Assembly (NCBI RefSeq): GCF_000832985.1
Contig: NZ_CP009920.1
Coordinates: 1-64,000, forward strand
Direction: 5' to 3'
From: Priestia megaterium NBRC 15308 = ATCC 14581
Lineage (GTDB): Bacteria > Bacillota > Bacilli > Bacillales > Bacillaceae_H
Length of the DNA: 64,000 nt
Shown here: positions 25,025 through 36,327 of the stretch, piece by piece
Layout: each line of letters opens with the position of its first letter
Position numbering within the stretch: position 1 is the first letter of the stretch
Notes under the pieces: generated by a model
What the model was told of the DNA's origin: nothing
Database searches by the model: none
Seen by the model: the letters and a program-made list of their open reading frames with translations, nothing else
Position numbers and translations under genes: made by a program

Positions 25025-26833
25025 TCAGTATACATCACGCTGATAACGTTTTTGTTTCTTCATTTCAGCAAGGTAACCTTCCGCCTGTTCACGGCTCATC
25101 TTGCCTTCTGTTTCGATAATTTCAACTAGCGTGTTGTGCACGTCGCGTGCCATATTTGTTTTATCTCCGCACACATAAAAAGATGCGCCTTCTTCTAACC
25201 ATTGGAATAATTCTTTACTATGTTCGAGCATACGGTTTTGTACGTATACTTTTTCTTCTGTATCGCGTGAAAACGCCACGTCCATTTTTGTCAGTACGCC
25301 ATCTTTTAACCACTTTTGCCATTCTGTTTGGTAAAGGAAGTCTGTTACGAAGTGCTGATCTCCAAAGAACATCCATGACTTTCCTTTTGCCCCTGTTTCT
25401 TCACGCTCTTGCATAAATGAGCGGAACGGAGCCACACCTGTACCAGGTCCTACCATAATAATTGGCGTTTCTTGATCTTGAGGAAGCTTAAAGTTTTTAT
25501 TGCTTTGAAGGTATACAGGAATCGTATCGCCTGGCTGCAAACGTTCTGAACAAAGGACTGAACAAACACCTTTACGCTCGCGTCCATGCGCTTCGTAGCG
25601 TACCGCTCCGATTGTTAGATGAACTTCATCAGGGTTTGCTGATAAGCTGCTTGCAATCGAGTAAAGACGCGCTGGCATTTTACGTAGAATGGCTACAAAC
25701 TCTTGTGCCGATACGTTCCATGGACCGAAGTCACGAACTAAGTCAATTACATCACGGCCTTGTGTGTATGCTTTTAATTCCTCGCGATTTTCTACAAGGG
25801 CTTTTAACTTATCGTTTCCAGTAAGCTCAGCTGCTTGCTTTAAAAGCGGCTTTGTTAAAACGGTAATTTCAAAATTAGAGATTAGCGCTTCTCTAAGAGG
25901 ACGCGTTTCTCCTTCTTTATTAACCGTTACACTTTCACTTGCATCCCACTTGAATTCGTTAAGAAGAAGATCAACAAGCTCCGGGTCATTTTCAGGATAA
26001 ATACCTAAACTGTCTCCTGGTTCATACGTCAAACCTGAACCTTCTAGAGATAGTTCTAAGTGTCGCGTTTCTTTATTTGATCCGCGGCCGTTTAAGTTTA
26101 AGTTCTCAAGCACTTCTGCTTTAAAAGGGTTTGTTCTTGAATATGGTGAAGTTCCTGCAGGAGCTTCCGCTGGAACAGCTGCCGAAGCGCTGTGTCCTTT
26201 CGCTTCGCTTAATCCGTCAATAACACCTTTAAGCCATTTATTTGCGGGCTCTTCAAAATCTAAATCACAGTCAACGCGCGGATACAGTCTTTCACCGCCA
26301 AGTTCTGCTAAGCGCACATCAAATTCTTTTCCTGTTTGACAGAAAAATTCGTATGAGCTGTCTCCAAGCGATAAAACAGAGAAACGGAAGTTCTCAAGTT
26401 TTGGCGCTCGACGGCCGTGAAGAAATTCATGGAAAGATAGCGCATTATCAGGCGGCTCTCCTTCTCCATGTGTACTTACGACAATTAATAAATTTTCAAG
26501 TTTCTTTAAATTATTTGGTTTGAAATCATTCATAGAAGATACAGTTACATTAAAGCCTTTTGCTTCAAGCGTTTTGCCTGTATTTTCAGCAAGTCCTTGA
26601 GCATTTCCTGTTTGTGATCCATAAAGAATCGTTACGTCTTTTGAAACTGTCTGTTTCGTTTGAGCAGGCGCTGCTGTAGAAACGTCTGGCGTTCCTTCGG
26701 CAGACGTAGATTGAGCTGCTGTTAAATAACCGCTCAACCACATTTTTTGTGCTTCTGTTAATGTCGGCAGAAGGCGATTAAGCAAATCTGCTTGTTCTTG
26801 ATTAAAAGGGCTGTTTACTACCTTAAGTTGCAA
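25025..26833 (-). CDS. cysJ: Sulfite reductase flavoprotein subunit
   Basis: 602 residues. NADPH-dependent flavoprotein that feeds CysI. Domains: flavodoxin-like FMN domain starting at YGSQTGNAQGLAEN (about 71-84), a connecting FAD domain with RLYSIASS, and the NADPH domain with GPGTGVAPFRSFMQER and a C-terminal aromatic (VY). A TTG start at 26833 is chosen: GAGGTGG stands 6 nt upstream and the product MQLKVVNSPF matches how B. subtilis CysJ begins; the in-frame GTG at 26848 is inside the ribosome site region. cysJI is a two-gene operon. Confidence 0.95.
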   Translation of the reverse strand: MQLKVVNSPFNQEQADLLNRLLPTLTEAQKMWLSGYLTAAQSTSAEGTPDVSTAAPAQTKQTVSKDVTILYGSQTGNAQGLAENTGKTLEAKGFNVTVSSMNDFKPNNLKKLENLLIVVSTHGEGEPPDNALSFHEFLHGRRAPKLENFRFSVLSLGDSSYEFFCQTGKEFDVRLAELGGERLYPRVDCDLDFEEPANKWLKGVIDGLSEAKGHSASAAVPAEAPAGTSPYSRTNPFKAEVLENLNLNGRGSNKETRHLELSLEGSGLTYEPGDSLGIYPENDPELVDLLLNEFKWDASESVTVNKEGETRPLREALISNFEITVLTKPLLKQAAELTGNDKLKALVENREELKAYTQGRDVIDLVRDFGPWNVSAQEFVAILRKMPARLYSIASSLSANPDEVHLTIGAVRYEAHGRERKGVCSVLCSERLQPGDTIPVYLQSNKNFKLPQDQETPIIMVGPGTGVAPFRSFMQEREETGAKGKSWMFFGDQHFVTDFLYQTEWQKWLKDGVLTKMDVAFSRDTEEKVYVQNRMLEHSKELFQWLEEGASFYVCGDKTNMARDVHNTLVEIIETEGKMSREQAEGYLAEMKKQKRYQRDVY

Positions 26834-27451
26834 CACTGTCCACCTCACAAAAATATATAATTTAAATATGTATGCTTTTACGAATCATCTTCAACAACAT
26901 TTAATACCTGTGTCTAATTAATCAATGATGTTTCCTTTCATACATTATTATTCCTATAGATTATATCAAATTTAATTATATAAATCATTAGAAAATTCTT
27001 ATCAAATTCGTCTACCTGCATTTTATCGGAGAAGAATAAATTAGTAAAATACATATAATTGATAACTAGTATTAAGATCATTAATAATTGAAGTTATGTT
27101 TACTTTTTTTATAAACGCAGTTACTTCTATATTTGTTCATTCTACATCCTTCACATGAATATGAATATTTTGTAATTTTTAGAGAAGTTTTGTAGAAACG
27201 GTTTTCTTTCTCATCAGAATGTTACATAATAAATGTAACATTAATCCTTTTAAAAAACACTATATGGAAAAGACAGTATATTCTGAAATTTAGGACAGTT
27301 TATAGGTGAGCTAGCAACCTTTTATTCCATCTATTCATACACGTTGAAGAATATAAAGGGAAGCTTGCAGTACATACAATTCCCTTTTGCTCATCTCAAA
27401 TGAAAGGACTGGCTTTTAAAGCAGGTAATCTTTTTTAAGGAGGCTTCTTGA
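26834..27451. other. 618-bp AT-rich region upstream of cysJ
   Basis: Contains a -10 TATAAT for cysJ on the minus strand (26965-26960) with no good -35, which fits an activator-dependent promoter (in B. subtilis CysL activates cysJI; no cysL is present here). A stem AAAGGGAA/TTCCCTTT at about 27356-27389 precedes the YolD-like gene. No S-box, T-box or other riboswitch core was found, and no coding frame with a ribosome site. Confidence 0.5.
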
Positions 27452-27634
27452 ATGTTTTTACGAGAATTAACGAAAAGTGGGACGATAACTGTTTCTTACT
27501 ATAAAGATGGGACGTTGCAAACGTGCAAAGGCCGCGTGCACAACTTAAATCTCCATCAGCAAATTCTATCCGTAAAAGACGAAAATGAAGCCGTTGTTTC
27601 CCTTTTGCTTTCTGATATTAAATCCATTCATTAG
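27452..27634 (+). CDS. YolD-like small protein
   Basis: 60 residues, a beta-rich single domain: ITVSYYKDGTLQTCKGRVHNLNL then ILSVKDENEAVVSLLLSDIKSI, which follows the YolD pattern (Y-x-x-G, then G-x-V, then a closing hydrophobic strand and I-x-x-I). YolD proteins in Bacillus are associated with Y-family DNA polymerases, but none is nearby. AAGGAGG precedes the ATG. A 50-codon gene follows 25 bp later. Confidence 0.7.
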   Translation: MFLRELTKSGTITVSYYKDGTLQTCKGRVHNLNLHQQILSVKDENEAVVSLLLSDIKSIH

Positions 27635-27659
27635 TATGTAAAATTAAGGAGGAATTACC

Positions 27660-27812
27660 ATGTGGAAAGATAATAAGCAAGCGCTTACAGATTTTGTGTC
27701 GGAAGATCGATTTGAACTGAACTTATATTTAACGTATTTGCTTGATCAAATTTCGTATGACACGTCTAAACAATCTCCTTTTCTTCGTAAGCCTAATGAA
27801 ACAACTAGTTAA
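27660..27812 (+). CDS. Small protein of unknown function
   Basis: 50 residues (starts MWKDNKQALT), acidic, predicted mostly helical, with a strong AAGGAGG site 7 nt before ATG and a terminator right after the stop. It forms a likely two-gene unit with the YolD-like gene. Not recognised. Confidence 0.6.
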   Translation: MWKDNKQALTDFVSEDRFELNLYLTYLLDQISYDTSKQSPFLRKPNETTS

Positions 27813-27816
27813 TATA

Positions 27817-27846
27817 GAAAAAAGCGCACAAATTTGTGCGCTTTTT

Positions 27847-27848
<2 letters not shown>
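27817..27848. terminator. Bidirectional terminator
   Basis: Stem AAAGCGCACAAA/TTTGTGCGCTTT with A/T runs, between the 50-codon gene and the convergent drug exporter. Confidence 0.95.
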
Positions 27849-29929
<2,081 letters not shown>

Positions 29930-29973
29930 ATCTATTCCTCCAGGCTTGCTTATTTATTTCATGTTATAAATAG

Positions 29974-29987
29974 TTAATGCTAATTAA
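29974..29987. promoter_or_regulatory. MarR operator candidate
   Basis: Perfect dyad TTAATGCTAATTAA, 45 bp upstream of the marR start, within the divergent region shared with the MerR-type gene. MarR sites often have this AT-rich form. Binding is inferred. Confidence 0.5.
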
Positions 29988-30087
29988 ATATAAATGCATA
30001 TAAACTAAAAGTCAATTATTTCTTTTTTAGTATTGACCCTTACGCTGCGTTATATTTTATAGTAGATTTTAGAAGGGAGATGAAAGA

Positions 30088-30837
30088 ATGAACAGAAAAG
30101 TAAAAGAGGTTGCTGACTTAGTAGGAATCAGCGTCCGCACGCTGCATCACTATGACGAAATCGGGCTATTAAAACCTGATGCCGTTAGTGAATCCGGCTA
30201 CCGGCTTTATTCACCGGCTAATCTCGATATGCTTCAGCAAATATTATTTTTTAAAGAACTTGGCTTCCCTTTAAAACAAATTCACGAGATTATAACAGAA
30301 CCGACGTTTAATCGCATAGAAGCGTTGATACTGCAAAAAAACATGCTGATTGAAAAACGCAGTCGGCTCGATCAAATGATTGTAACCATTAATAAAACGA
30401 TTCAATATGAAGAAGGAGCGATTGAAATGAACGAAAAAGAGCGGTTTAACGGACTGGATTTTTCGCATAACCCATACGAAGAAGAAGCACGAAAGCGCTG
30501 GGGAAACCAGCGGGTAGATGAAGGGAATGAAAAAGTACAAAGCTTCTCACAAGAAGAACAGCAGCACATGTCAAACGAATGGGAAAGTATCTACACTCAC
30601 TTAGCTTCGCTTCGTGATCTGTCACCATCCTCTACAGAAGCTCAAAAAGCTATTGCGACATGGTATCAATTTTTAAATAAAAACTTTGGAACGTATTCAT
30701 TAGAAGCCTTTAAAGGTCTTGGAGAAATGTATGTGCAAGATGAGCGATTTACAACTAACATCAATCGCTATGGAAAAGGATTAGCGAAATTCATGAGCGA
30801 GGCGATGAGTGCATTTGCTGATGCTAACAAACAATAA
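30088..30837 (+). CDS. MerR-family activator with TipAS-type domain, Mta-like
   Basis: 249 residues. N-terminal MerR helix-turn-helix (KEVADLVGISVRTLHHYDEIGLL) and wing (GYRLYSPANLDMLQQI), coiled-coil dimer helix about 75-110, then a C-terminal TipAS-like ligand domain (LDFSHNPYEEEARKRWG ... ). The layout is that of B. subtilis Mta (257 residues), which activates drug-efflux genes. GAAGGGAGA precedes the ATG. Divergent from the marR-exporter pair, which is a plausible target. Confidence 0.9.
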   Translation: MNRKVKEVADLVGISVRTLHHYDEIGLLKPDAVSESGYRLYSPANLDMLQQILFFKELGFPLKQIHEIITEPTFNRIEALILQKNMLIEKRSRLDQMIVTINKTIQYEEGAIEMNEKERFNGLDFSHNPYEEEARKRWGNQRVDEGNEKVQSFSQEEQQHMSNEWESIYTHLASLRDLSPSSTEAQKAIATWYQFLNKNFGTYSLEAFKGLGEMYVQDERFTTNINRYGKGLAKFMSEAMSAFADANKQ

Positions 30838-30927
30838 ACAAAAGAGATTTAAGTATAACTAAATCATTCTAATCTAAAGATAAATAGATTGGATACATGG
30901 GCTGAACTGCTTGTTACAGCGCAAGCA

Positions 30928-31024
30928 TAAAAAAATCCGAACGACGTTGATTCTCCATCAAGAATCTCGATTCATCGTTCGGATCTTCCTTTAACGAAAC
31001 TACTTTTGTTCCAGCCTCTTTTTA
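30928..31024 (-). repeat. Dispersed 3'-end repeat with terminator hairpin, copy B
   Basis: Starts at the stop codon of the GNAT gene at 31022 with AAAGAGGCTGGAACAAAAG on the minus strand, then GGAAGATCCGAACGAT, a stem with GTCGTTCGGATT and a U-tract. Its order and spacing match copy A (16615-16760) closely. Confidence 0.85.
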
Positions 31025-31555
31025 TAAATGAAGCCCCATAAGCATTGTATTATAGTACAAGCCATTTATATAGGTGTCTTTTTCTTTTAATCCTTCTATT
31101 TGAAACCCTAGCTGCTTGTATAAAGAAATAGCTCTTTGATTATCTTCTCGCGTCACAAGTTCGATTTTTTTTGTTTGTTTATTCATACGTGCCCATTCAA
31201 TCAGCTCAATCATTAGCTGTCTTCCTAACCCTAGCCCGCTATAAGATTTGTCTACCACGATACCAAGGGTACCCACATGCTTATTACGCGGGTTTTGAGG
31301 CGAGGTGATGGATGCAATACTAATGATTTCTTCTTCTTTTTCAGCCACGACTATAAGAGAATTTTGCTCTTGTTTTACAGAAGCTAAAAACACTTCATAC
31401 TCTGAAACAGGTCTAAGAAACTCCCCTTCTCCAAATGAAAGAAAATCACTTTCTCCTCCCACTCGATTGTAAAAAGCAATCATTTTCTCTGCATCTTTTG
31501 ATTCTGCTTCTCGAATGGTGACGCCTATACCATTCTTTAATGTACGTAAACTCAT
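31022..31555 (-). CDS. GNAT-family acetyltransferase
   Basis: 177 residues. VGTLGIVVDKSYSGLGLGRQLM contains motif A (G-x-G-L-G-R), followed by EDNQRAISLYKQLGFQIEG, motif B. A general small-molecule or peptide acetyltransferase; acceptor unknown. AAAGGAAG precedes the ATG. It lies 44 bp downstream of a DUF2019-like gene and ends in repeat copy B. Confidence 0.88.
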   Translation of the reverse strand: MSLRTLKNGIGVTIREAESKDAEKMIAFYNRVGGESDFLSFGEGEFLRPVSEYEVFLASVKQEQNSLIVVAEKEEEIISIASITSPQNPRNKHVGTLGIVVDKSYSGLGLGRQLMIELIEWARMNKQTKKIELVTREDNQRAISLYKQLGFQIEGLKEKDTYINGLYYNTMLMGLHL

Positions 31556-31599
31556 ATACCTATCTTCCTTTTAGTTATTCTTGTTTGCCTATATGGGTT

Positions 31600-31971
31600 T
31601 TAGCGTTGTTTTTCTCTCCACTGACCTAACCACATGCGATTTCCTAAAGCCGTAAAATCATTTTCATCGGCGTAGCGTTCAATGACGGAAAGCGCGTTGT
31701 CCTCAAGCATTGGTGAATAGCTCATAATTTCTAAAATATGATGTGCAGCCCATAGGTCAATCCGATAAGTAGGATTCGTCAGCAGTGTTGAAAATTCAAA
31801 CAGCATGCCTGGATAGTATAAATGAATGAGCTGCGCAATTTTTTTCATATCTTCTGCAGCTCGGTTTCCTTTTTTTACAGATTTCTTATTTCGATAATCA
31901 ATTTCATAATGAATTTTTGCGCTTTTTTGATAAAGATCAACTAGCGTTTCGTACGTACGATGTTTCTGCAT
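31600..31971 (-). CDS. DUF2019-like helical-repeat protein
   Basis: 123 residues, all-helical. Middle and end follow a HEAT-like alternation (LLTNPTYRIDLWAAHHILEIM ... ALSVIERYADENDFTALGNRMWLGQW) seen in DUF2019 proteins, which are small and often near toxin-immunity loci. The identification is from pattern memory only. AAAGGAAG precedes the ATG; likely first gene of a unit with the GNAT gene. Confidence 0.6.
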   Translation of the reverse strand: MQKHRTYETLVDLYQKSAKIHYEIDYRNKKSVKKGNRAAEDMKKIAQLIHLYYPGMLFEFSTLLTNPTYRIDLWAAHHILEIMSYSPMLEDNALSVIERYADENDFTALGNRMWLGQWREKQR

Positions 31972-32013
31972 TTCTCATCTTCCTTTTCTTCTAGATTTCC
32001 TCGTTTGAAGATG

Positions 32014-32205
32014 CTATAGTTCATTTTTAGGTTTCATATATTCAAATAAATGCAGCAAAAATATAATACTTCCGCCAATACACATCACAAAACTTAACGT
32101 AGCAGGATACTGAATAAAGAAACCGACAACACCAAAAATCAGCATAGCAAGCGCTCCTATCATCATAAACAGATGATATGCCGGTGTATTTTCTTCATTA
32201 TTCAT
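32014..32205 (-). CDS. Small two-helix membrane protein
   Basis: 63 residues, two hydrophobic segments (about 12-30 and 36-52), short charged ends. AAAGGAGTT precedes the ATG. Unknown. Confidence 0.65.
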   Translation of the reverse strand: MNNEENTPAYHLFMMIGALAMLIFGVVGFFIQYPATLSFVMCIGGSIIFLLHLFEYMKPKNEL

Positions 32206-32289
32206 ACATAACTCCTTTTCACTATTTTTTAAGTTATTAAAAAGATATGATACTTCTTTTGGACTATGATCTTTTATTTTGCTGCCGCT

Positions 32290-32562
32290 TTATTTCTTTA
32301 GCTTAGCACGAAGTAACGTGAGAAGGCCTCCTCCAAACATGACGCCACCCACAATTTGATACAGGTGTATGTAGCTTTTTACCGTTTCAAGATACAGATC
32401 TGTGTCTGCATTCCCTTTACTTTCTAGCCATCTTTGGCCCATTGCCTGACCCGTTGCAACGCTTTTTAACAAAACGACCAGGCCTCCGAGCATGACAACG
32501 GCTGCGATCATAAGCTGTACCTTTTCTTTGTCATCTAGCATTTTTTTGAATTCGTCTGCCAT
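32290..32562 (-). CDS. Small two-helix membrane protein
   Basis: 90 residues with an acidic/basic N-terminus, one membrane helix (about 17-35), a soluble loop and a second hydrophobic segment (about 70-86). GGGAGAGAG precedes the ATG. Unknown; no partner. It lies near another small membrane gene at 32014. Confidence 0.65.
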   Translation of the reverse strand: MADEFKKMLDDKEKVQLMIAAVVMLGGLVVLLKSVATGQAMGQRWLESKGNADTDLYLETVKSYIHLYQIVGGVMFGGGLLTLLRAKLKK

Positions 32563-32784
32563 CTATCTCTCTCCCATCCTTACCTTGTTATGTATCTACT
32601 TGTTTGTAATCATGCTGTTTTTTCTCTATTATAACGCTTAACTTGGTCATTATAACACGGTTTTGCACTGCCTTTAGTCTTACTTTTCGTAAATGAAGCC
32701 ATCTTGGGTGATACTATTTTTGAAACACAGGCGTCTTTAACATCCCTTTATTATTTTTGAAGGGTTACTAATTGAGGTTGATAC

Positions 32785-33018
32785 ATGCTTATATTTTTAG
32801 GGATTTTTTTACTTTGTGTAGCTGTTTGTTTAGTAGAAATACCTTATTTAAAAAAAGTGAAAAGTAAAAGAGAAAAGCGAATTTTTTGGAGTTTGTTCAC
32901 AGTAAGTATGTTGATTGTTAGTTTAAAATACGGCGGTGTGGAAATCCCCAACCCCGGGGACGGCATTGCTTTTTTATTAAAGCCTTTTAGTGATTTTTTG
33001 TTCAGTCTGTTGAAGTAA
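32785..33018 (+). CDS. Small membrane protein, germination D-subunit-like
   Basis: 77 residues, with a hydrophobic helix at about 2-18, a basic turn (KKVKSKREKR), a second hydrophobic segment at about 33-50 and a PGDGIAFLLKPFSDFLF end. GAGGTTG precedes the ATG. It is 15 bp before the start of the GerAB-type permease and likely co-transcribed. Small two-helix D subunits accompany some Bacillus nutrient-receptor operons (such as GerKD), so this is a plausible but unproven D subunit. Confidence 0.6.
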   Translation: MLIFLGIFLLCVAVCLVEIPYLKKVKSKREKRIFWSLFTVSMLIVSLKYGGVEIPNPGDGIAFLLKPFSDFLFSLLK

Positions 33019-33033
33019 AAGGAAGTGAACAAC

Positions 33034-34142
33034 GTGCATAGTCAGATGAAATTATCCGCAGCACAGTTTCGAATACTCGTGATTTTTTATAGTTTAGGCG
33101 ACACTATTTTAGTTGTACCTGGAAGCTTAACGGCTGATTCTAAACAAGAGGCATGGATTCCAGCTATTTTAGGTGTAGGTGTAGGCGTTTTACTTGTATG
33201 GATGTATATCAAACTCTCTAGCCTTTACCCGAATAAAACCCTGATAGAACTCAACGAAGCCATTTTAGGCAAGTGGCTAGGAAAGTTTGTCTCTCTTTTA
33301 TTTGTCGCTTCTACTCTTCTTTTTTGCAGTCAAGTTTTGTTTTACGTGGGCTCGTTTCTAACAACTCGCATTATTATTCAAACGCCTATGCTTGCTGTTC
33401 ATATTTTGTTTATGGGAATTGTGACTGTCGGCGTTCGGCTTGGCATTGAAACGATTGCCCGCTGTGCTGAAATTCTCTTCCCTTGGTTTGTTATTCCGTT
33501 TTTAATCTTAGTTTTTTCGATCTTTCCTCAAATTCATTATGAGAATTTACAGCCGTTGTTAGAGGTAGGCGTTAAACCTATTATCAGATCTATTCTGTTC
33601 TTTACAAGTATTACTTCTCTCACTTTTATTGTATTGCTGACCGTTTTCCCTGCTCACGTAGCGGAACCTGATCAGCGAAATCGCGCTTTTTTTACAGGAA
33701 GCTTAATCGGTGGAGGCATTATGATTATTATTTTATTGCTTGGCATTCTTGTACTTGGAAATACGTATACACGTATCGCTTTATATCCAAGCTATGAACT
33801 TGCAAAGCGTATCGAAGTGGCCGATTTTCTGAAAAACATTGAAGTAATCATGGCCATTATGTGGTTTTTATCTCTTTATTTCAAAACGTCTCTCTACTAT
33901 TATGCGACCGTTTCCGGACTCGCTCAAATTCTTGAATTAAAAACTACCGAATTTTAACTCTTCCGCTGGGCGTGATTGCCGTTACATTTTCACTTATCGT
34001 GTATCCAAGCATTCCATATGAACAAACGTGGGACAGAGATACGTGGATTCCGTACAGTCTGTTATTTGGACTATTTTACCCTCTTGGATTATTAATTGTT
34101 GGGAAAATTCGCGGAAAGCATTCCGCGTCTTTATCCAAATAA
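33034..34142 (+). pseudogene. GerAB-type spore germination permease, frameshifted
   Basis: Reading from GTG 33034 (AAAAGGAAG upstream) gives about ten membrane segments of the GerAB/APC type, with KLSAAQFRILVIFYSLGDTIL at the start. The frame stops at TAA 33955-33957, about 307 residues. Immediately after, a second frame continues the same kind of protein (starts NYRILTLPLGVIAVTFSLIV, with a further helix, then a basic tail) to TAA at 34140-34142. Full length would be near 369 residues, the family norm. One A missing from the run at 33939-33943 (five A, six needed) explains it. GerAB forms the ligand-binding B subunit of nutrient receptors. No gerA-A or gerA-C partner is adjacent. Confidence 0.8.
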
Positions 34143-34164
34143 AAAAGCCGCTTAAGCGGCTTTT
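34143..34164. terminator. Bidirectional terminator
   Basis: A self-complementary stem AAAAGCCGCTT/AAGCGGCTTTT between the frameshifted permease and the convergent CPBP gene. Confidence 0.9.
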
Positions 34165-34879
34165 AAAAGAATACAGTTATACTCACTAATCCATTCCACA
34201 GCATATGTAAAATCATAGATGGGAAAATAGATTTTGTTCGATAATAAATAATGGCAAAAACAAGTCCCATTACAGTAGCCGTAATTGGGAAACCAATATG
34301 TAAAAGACCGAATACAAGAGCGGAAATGAAAATGCCTACAAGCACGTGATGACGTTTAGTTAAAAAGCCACATAAAACACCCCGGTAAAGCAGCTCTTCT
34401 TTAATAGGCGTAATGACTGCTACACTTATAAAAAATATCCAGCTCGAAAGCAGCGTTTGATTAAAACTGCCTTGATTTAAATCCTTTTGCTGCTGATCTG
34501 CGCTTTCTACGTTTAAAAATGAAAGCATCAGGTACTGCACCGCGGCTACAATTAAAAAGCCTACTACAATATATACATACGTTTTTCTTTCTTTTAATAC
34601 TGAGAAGTTCCACATAGGCTTTAAAAATCTGCGCACAGGCCTGTACAGCACGGAAACGCCTAGAAAAAACGCCGCGTCTACCAGCAGAGCATATGGTCCT
34701 TCTAATAAAATTCCCGTCATATTTGAACCCGTAACTTCATCGTAAATAGCTACTCCAATTCCAGCTATAATCTGCAGACCAAAGCCCAACACGATAAATA
34801 GAAGCAGCGTGAAGTAAGTAAACTCTTTTTTCTTTTTAGGCTTTAAAACCGGTTCTAAATTTGTTGATAACGTACTCAA
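34163..34879 (-). CDS. CPBP-family intramembrane metalloprotease
   Basis: 238 residues, eight or so membrane segments. Catalytic motifs: E-E in PIKEELLYRGVL, H in FGLLHIG, and a final H in MILHMLWNG, the pattern of CAAX protease/bacteriocin-processing (Abi, CPBP) proteins. TTG start at 34879 is chosen because GGAGG stands 8 nt upstream, the in-frame TTG at 34894 being inside it. Substrate unknown; self-immunity or protein processing are typical roles. Confidence 0.88.
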   Translation of the reverse strand: MSTLSTNLEPVLKPKKKKEFTYFTLLLFIVLGFGLQIIAGIGVAIYDEVTGSNMTGILLEGPYALLVDAAFFLGVSVLYRPVRRFLKPMWNFSVLKERKTYVYIVVGFLIVAAVQYLMLSFLNVESADQQQKDLNQGSFNQTLLSSWIFFISVAVITPIKEELLYRGVLCGFLTKRHHVLVGIFISALVFGLLHIGFPITATVMGLVFAIIYYRTKSIFPSMILHMLWNGLVSITVFF

Positions 34880-35098
34880 AATAGTAACCTCCAAAAATGA
34901 TTCTTTCTCTCTAGTGCTCTCAAAATTCTACCATAACTTCCGCTTAACGATGTTATTTTTTAGGAAAAAAGTTATATTTTTTCACATTTTACACCCAAAG
35001 ATAAGGTTTGAAAAGATAAATGAGCTAGCCAAATTAGTTGTCAACTTCCTTATATTTGATTACGCTTGAAGAAATCTTACCGAAAGTGAAGTGAAAAA

Positions 35099-36286
35099 AT
35101 GGCAAACATTTTAATGATCAATTTTCCCGCTGAAGGTCACGTAAACCCAACGCTTGGAATGGTAAAAGCTTTTTCAGACCGAGGTGATACCGTTCATTAC
35201 ATTACGGCCGAGCGTTTTAAAGAGCGTCTTGAAAACGCCGGGGCTATCGTACACACTCACCGGGACTTATTAAGCGGTGTATCCATCAAGCCTGAAACTC
35301 CTCAAGGAATCAACGCTTTTTTAAATATCCACATCCAAACGTCTTTAGATACGCTAAAGCTTGTTCATACGTTATCAAAAAAATTTGACTTTGACTTTGT
35401 GTTTTACGACAAGTTTGGAGCAGGCGAATTAGTGCGTGATTATTTGCGGATTCCCGGGATTGTATCATCCGCTTCTTTTTTAATGCCAAAAGAACGCTTA
35501 GCAATGATGCCTCTGCATCCGGATTCAGGCATTCCATTTAAACCTGACGAAAAAGCTCAGTACGGGCTCAGCTTGCTGAAAAATCAGTTTGGGGTAGAAC
35601 CTAAAAATCTGCTTCAATTTATGAACAATGAAGGCGAATTAACGGTCGTATATACAAGCCGCTTTTTTCAGCCGCTTCATGAACATTTTGATGACTCGTG
35701 TTTATTTATTGGGCCAAGCTTTCCAAAGCGTCACGGCTCTCATGATTTTCCGCTAGAAAAGCTAAAAGACGAAAAAGTTCTTTATATTTCAATGGGAACG
35801 GTGCTTCATGATGTAGAAGGCTTTTTCAACCTTTGCATCGACGCATTTAGCGACTTTGAAGGCAAAGTTGTGATTGCAGCAGGAGACCGAGCTGATTTTA
35901 AAAAGATAAAAAAAGCACCAGAGCATTTTCTTATTTCGCCCTATGTTCCCCAGCTTGACGTGTTAAAAGAAGCTGATGTTTTTATCACGCACGGAGGTAT
36001 GAACAGCGTAAATGAAAGTATTCATTTTAACGTACCGTTAGTCGTTTTACCTCATGGGAAAGATCAGCCTCTCGTCGCTCAAAGGCTCGTGGAACTAAAC
36101 GCCGGGTATCGCTTAGCAAAAGAAACGGTAAATGCTTCTCTTTTAAGGAATGCAGTTGACGAAGTCATACATGACGACCGCTACAAGAAAGGGATAAAAG
36201 AAATCAACGTAAGTTTCGAACAGGCAGCTGGCCCCGCCGCTGCAGCCGAAAAAATAGTAAATCACGTAGTGAAGCAATATTCATAA
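35099..36286 (+). CDS. YjiC-type (macrolide family) glycosyltransferase
   Basis: 395 residues, GT1 fold. N-terminal acceptor domain opens with NILMINFPAEGHVNPTLGM including the catalytic His; C-terminal domain has the nucleotide-sugar motif HGGMNSVNESIHFNVPLVV. Related B. subtilis enzymes (YjiC, YojK) transfer glucose from UDP-glucose to small acceptors such as flavonoids or macrolides. GTGAAGTG-type site upstream is modest. Monocistronic with a strong terminator. Confidence 0.9.
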   Translation: MANILMINFPAEGHVNPTLGMVKAFSDRGDTVHYITAERFKERLENAGAIVHTHRDLLSGVSIKPETPQGINAFLNIHIQTSLDTLKLVHTLSKKFDFDFVFYDKFGAGELVRDYLRIPGIVSSASFLMPKERLAMMPLHPDSGIPFKPDEKAQYGLSLLKNQFGVEPKNLLQFMNNEGELTVVYTSRFFQPLHEHFDDSCLFIGPSFPKRHGSHDFPLEKLKDEKVLYISMGTVLHDVEGFFNLCIDAFSDFEGKVVIAAGDRADFKKIKKAPEHFLISPYVPQLDVLKEADVFITHGGMNSVNESIHFNVPLVVLPHGKDQPLVAQRLVELNAGYRLAKETVNASLLRNAVDEVIHDDRYKKGIKEINVSFEQAAGPAAAAEKIVNHVVKQYS

Positions 36287-36287
36287 A

Positions 36288-36316
36288 GAAAAGGTGCACA
36301 TTTGTGCACCTTTTTT
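36288..36316 (+). terminator. Intrinsic terminator of the glycosyltransferase gene
   Basis: Stem AAAGGTGCACA with complement followed by a T-run. Confidence 0.93.
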
Positions 36317-36327
36317 CATTAAACCAG

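Noticed and set aside
26834-27451. Riboswitch before cysJ
   Set aside because: No S-box or T-box core elements; only AT-rich DNA and one small stem.
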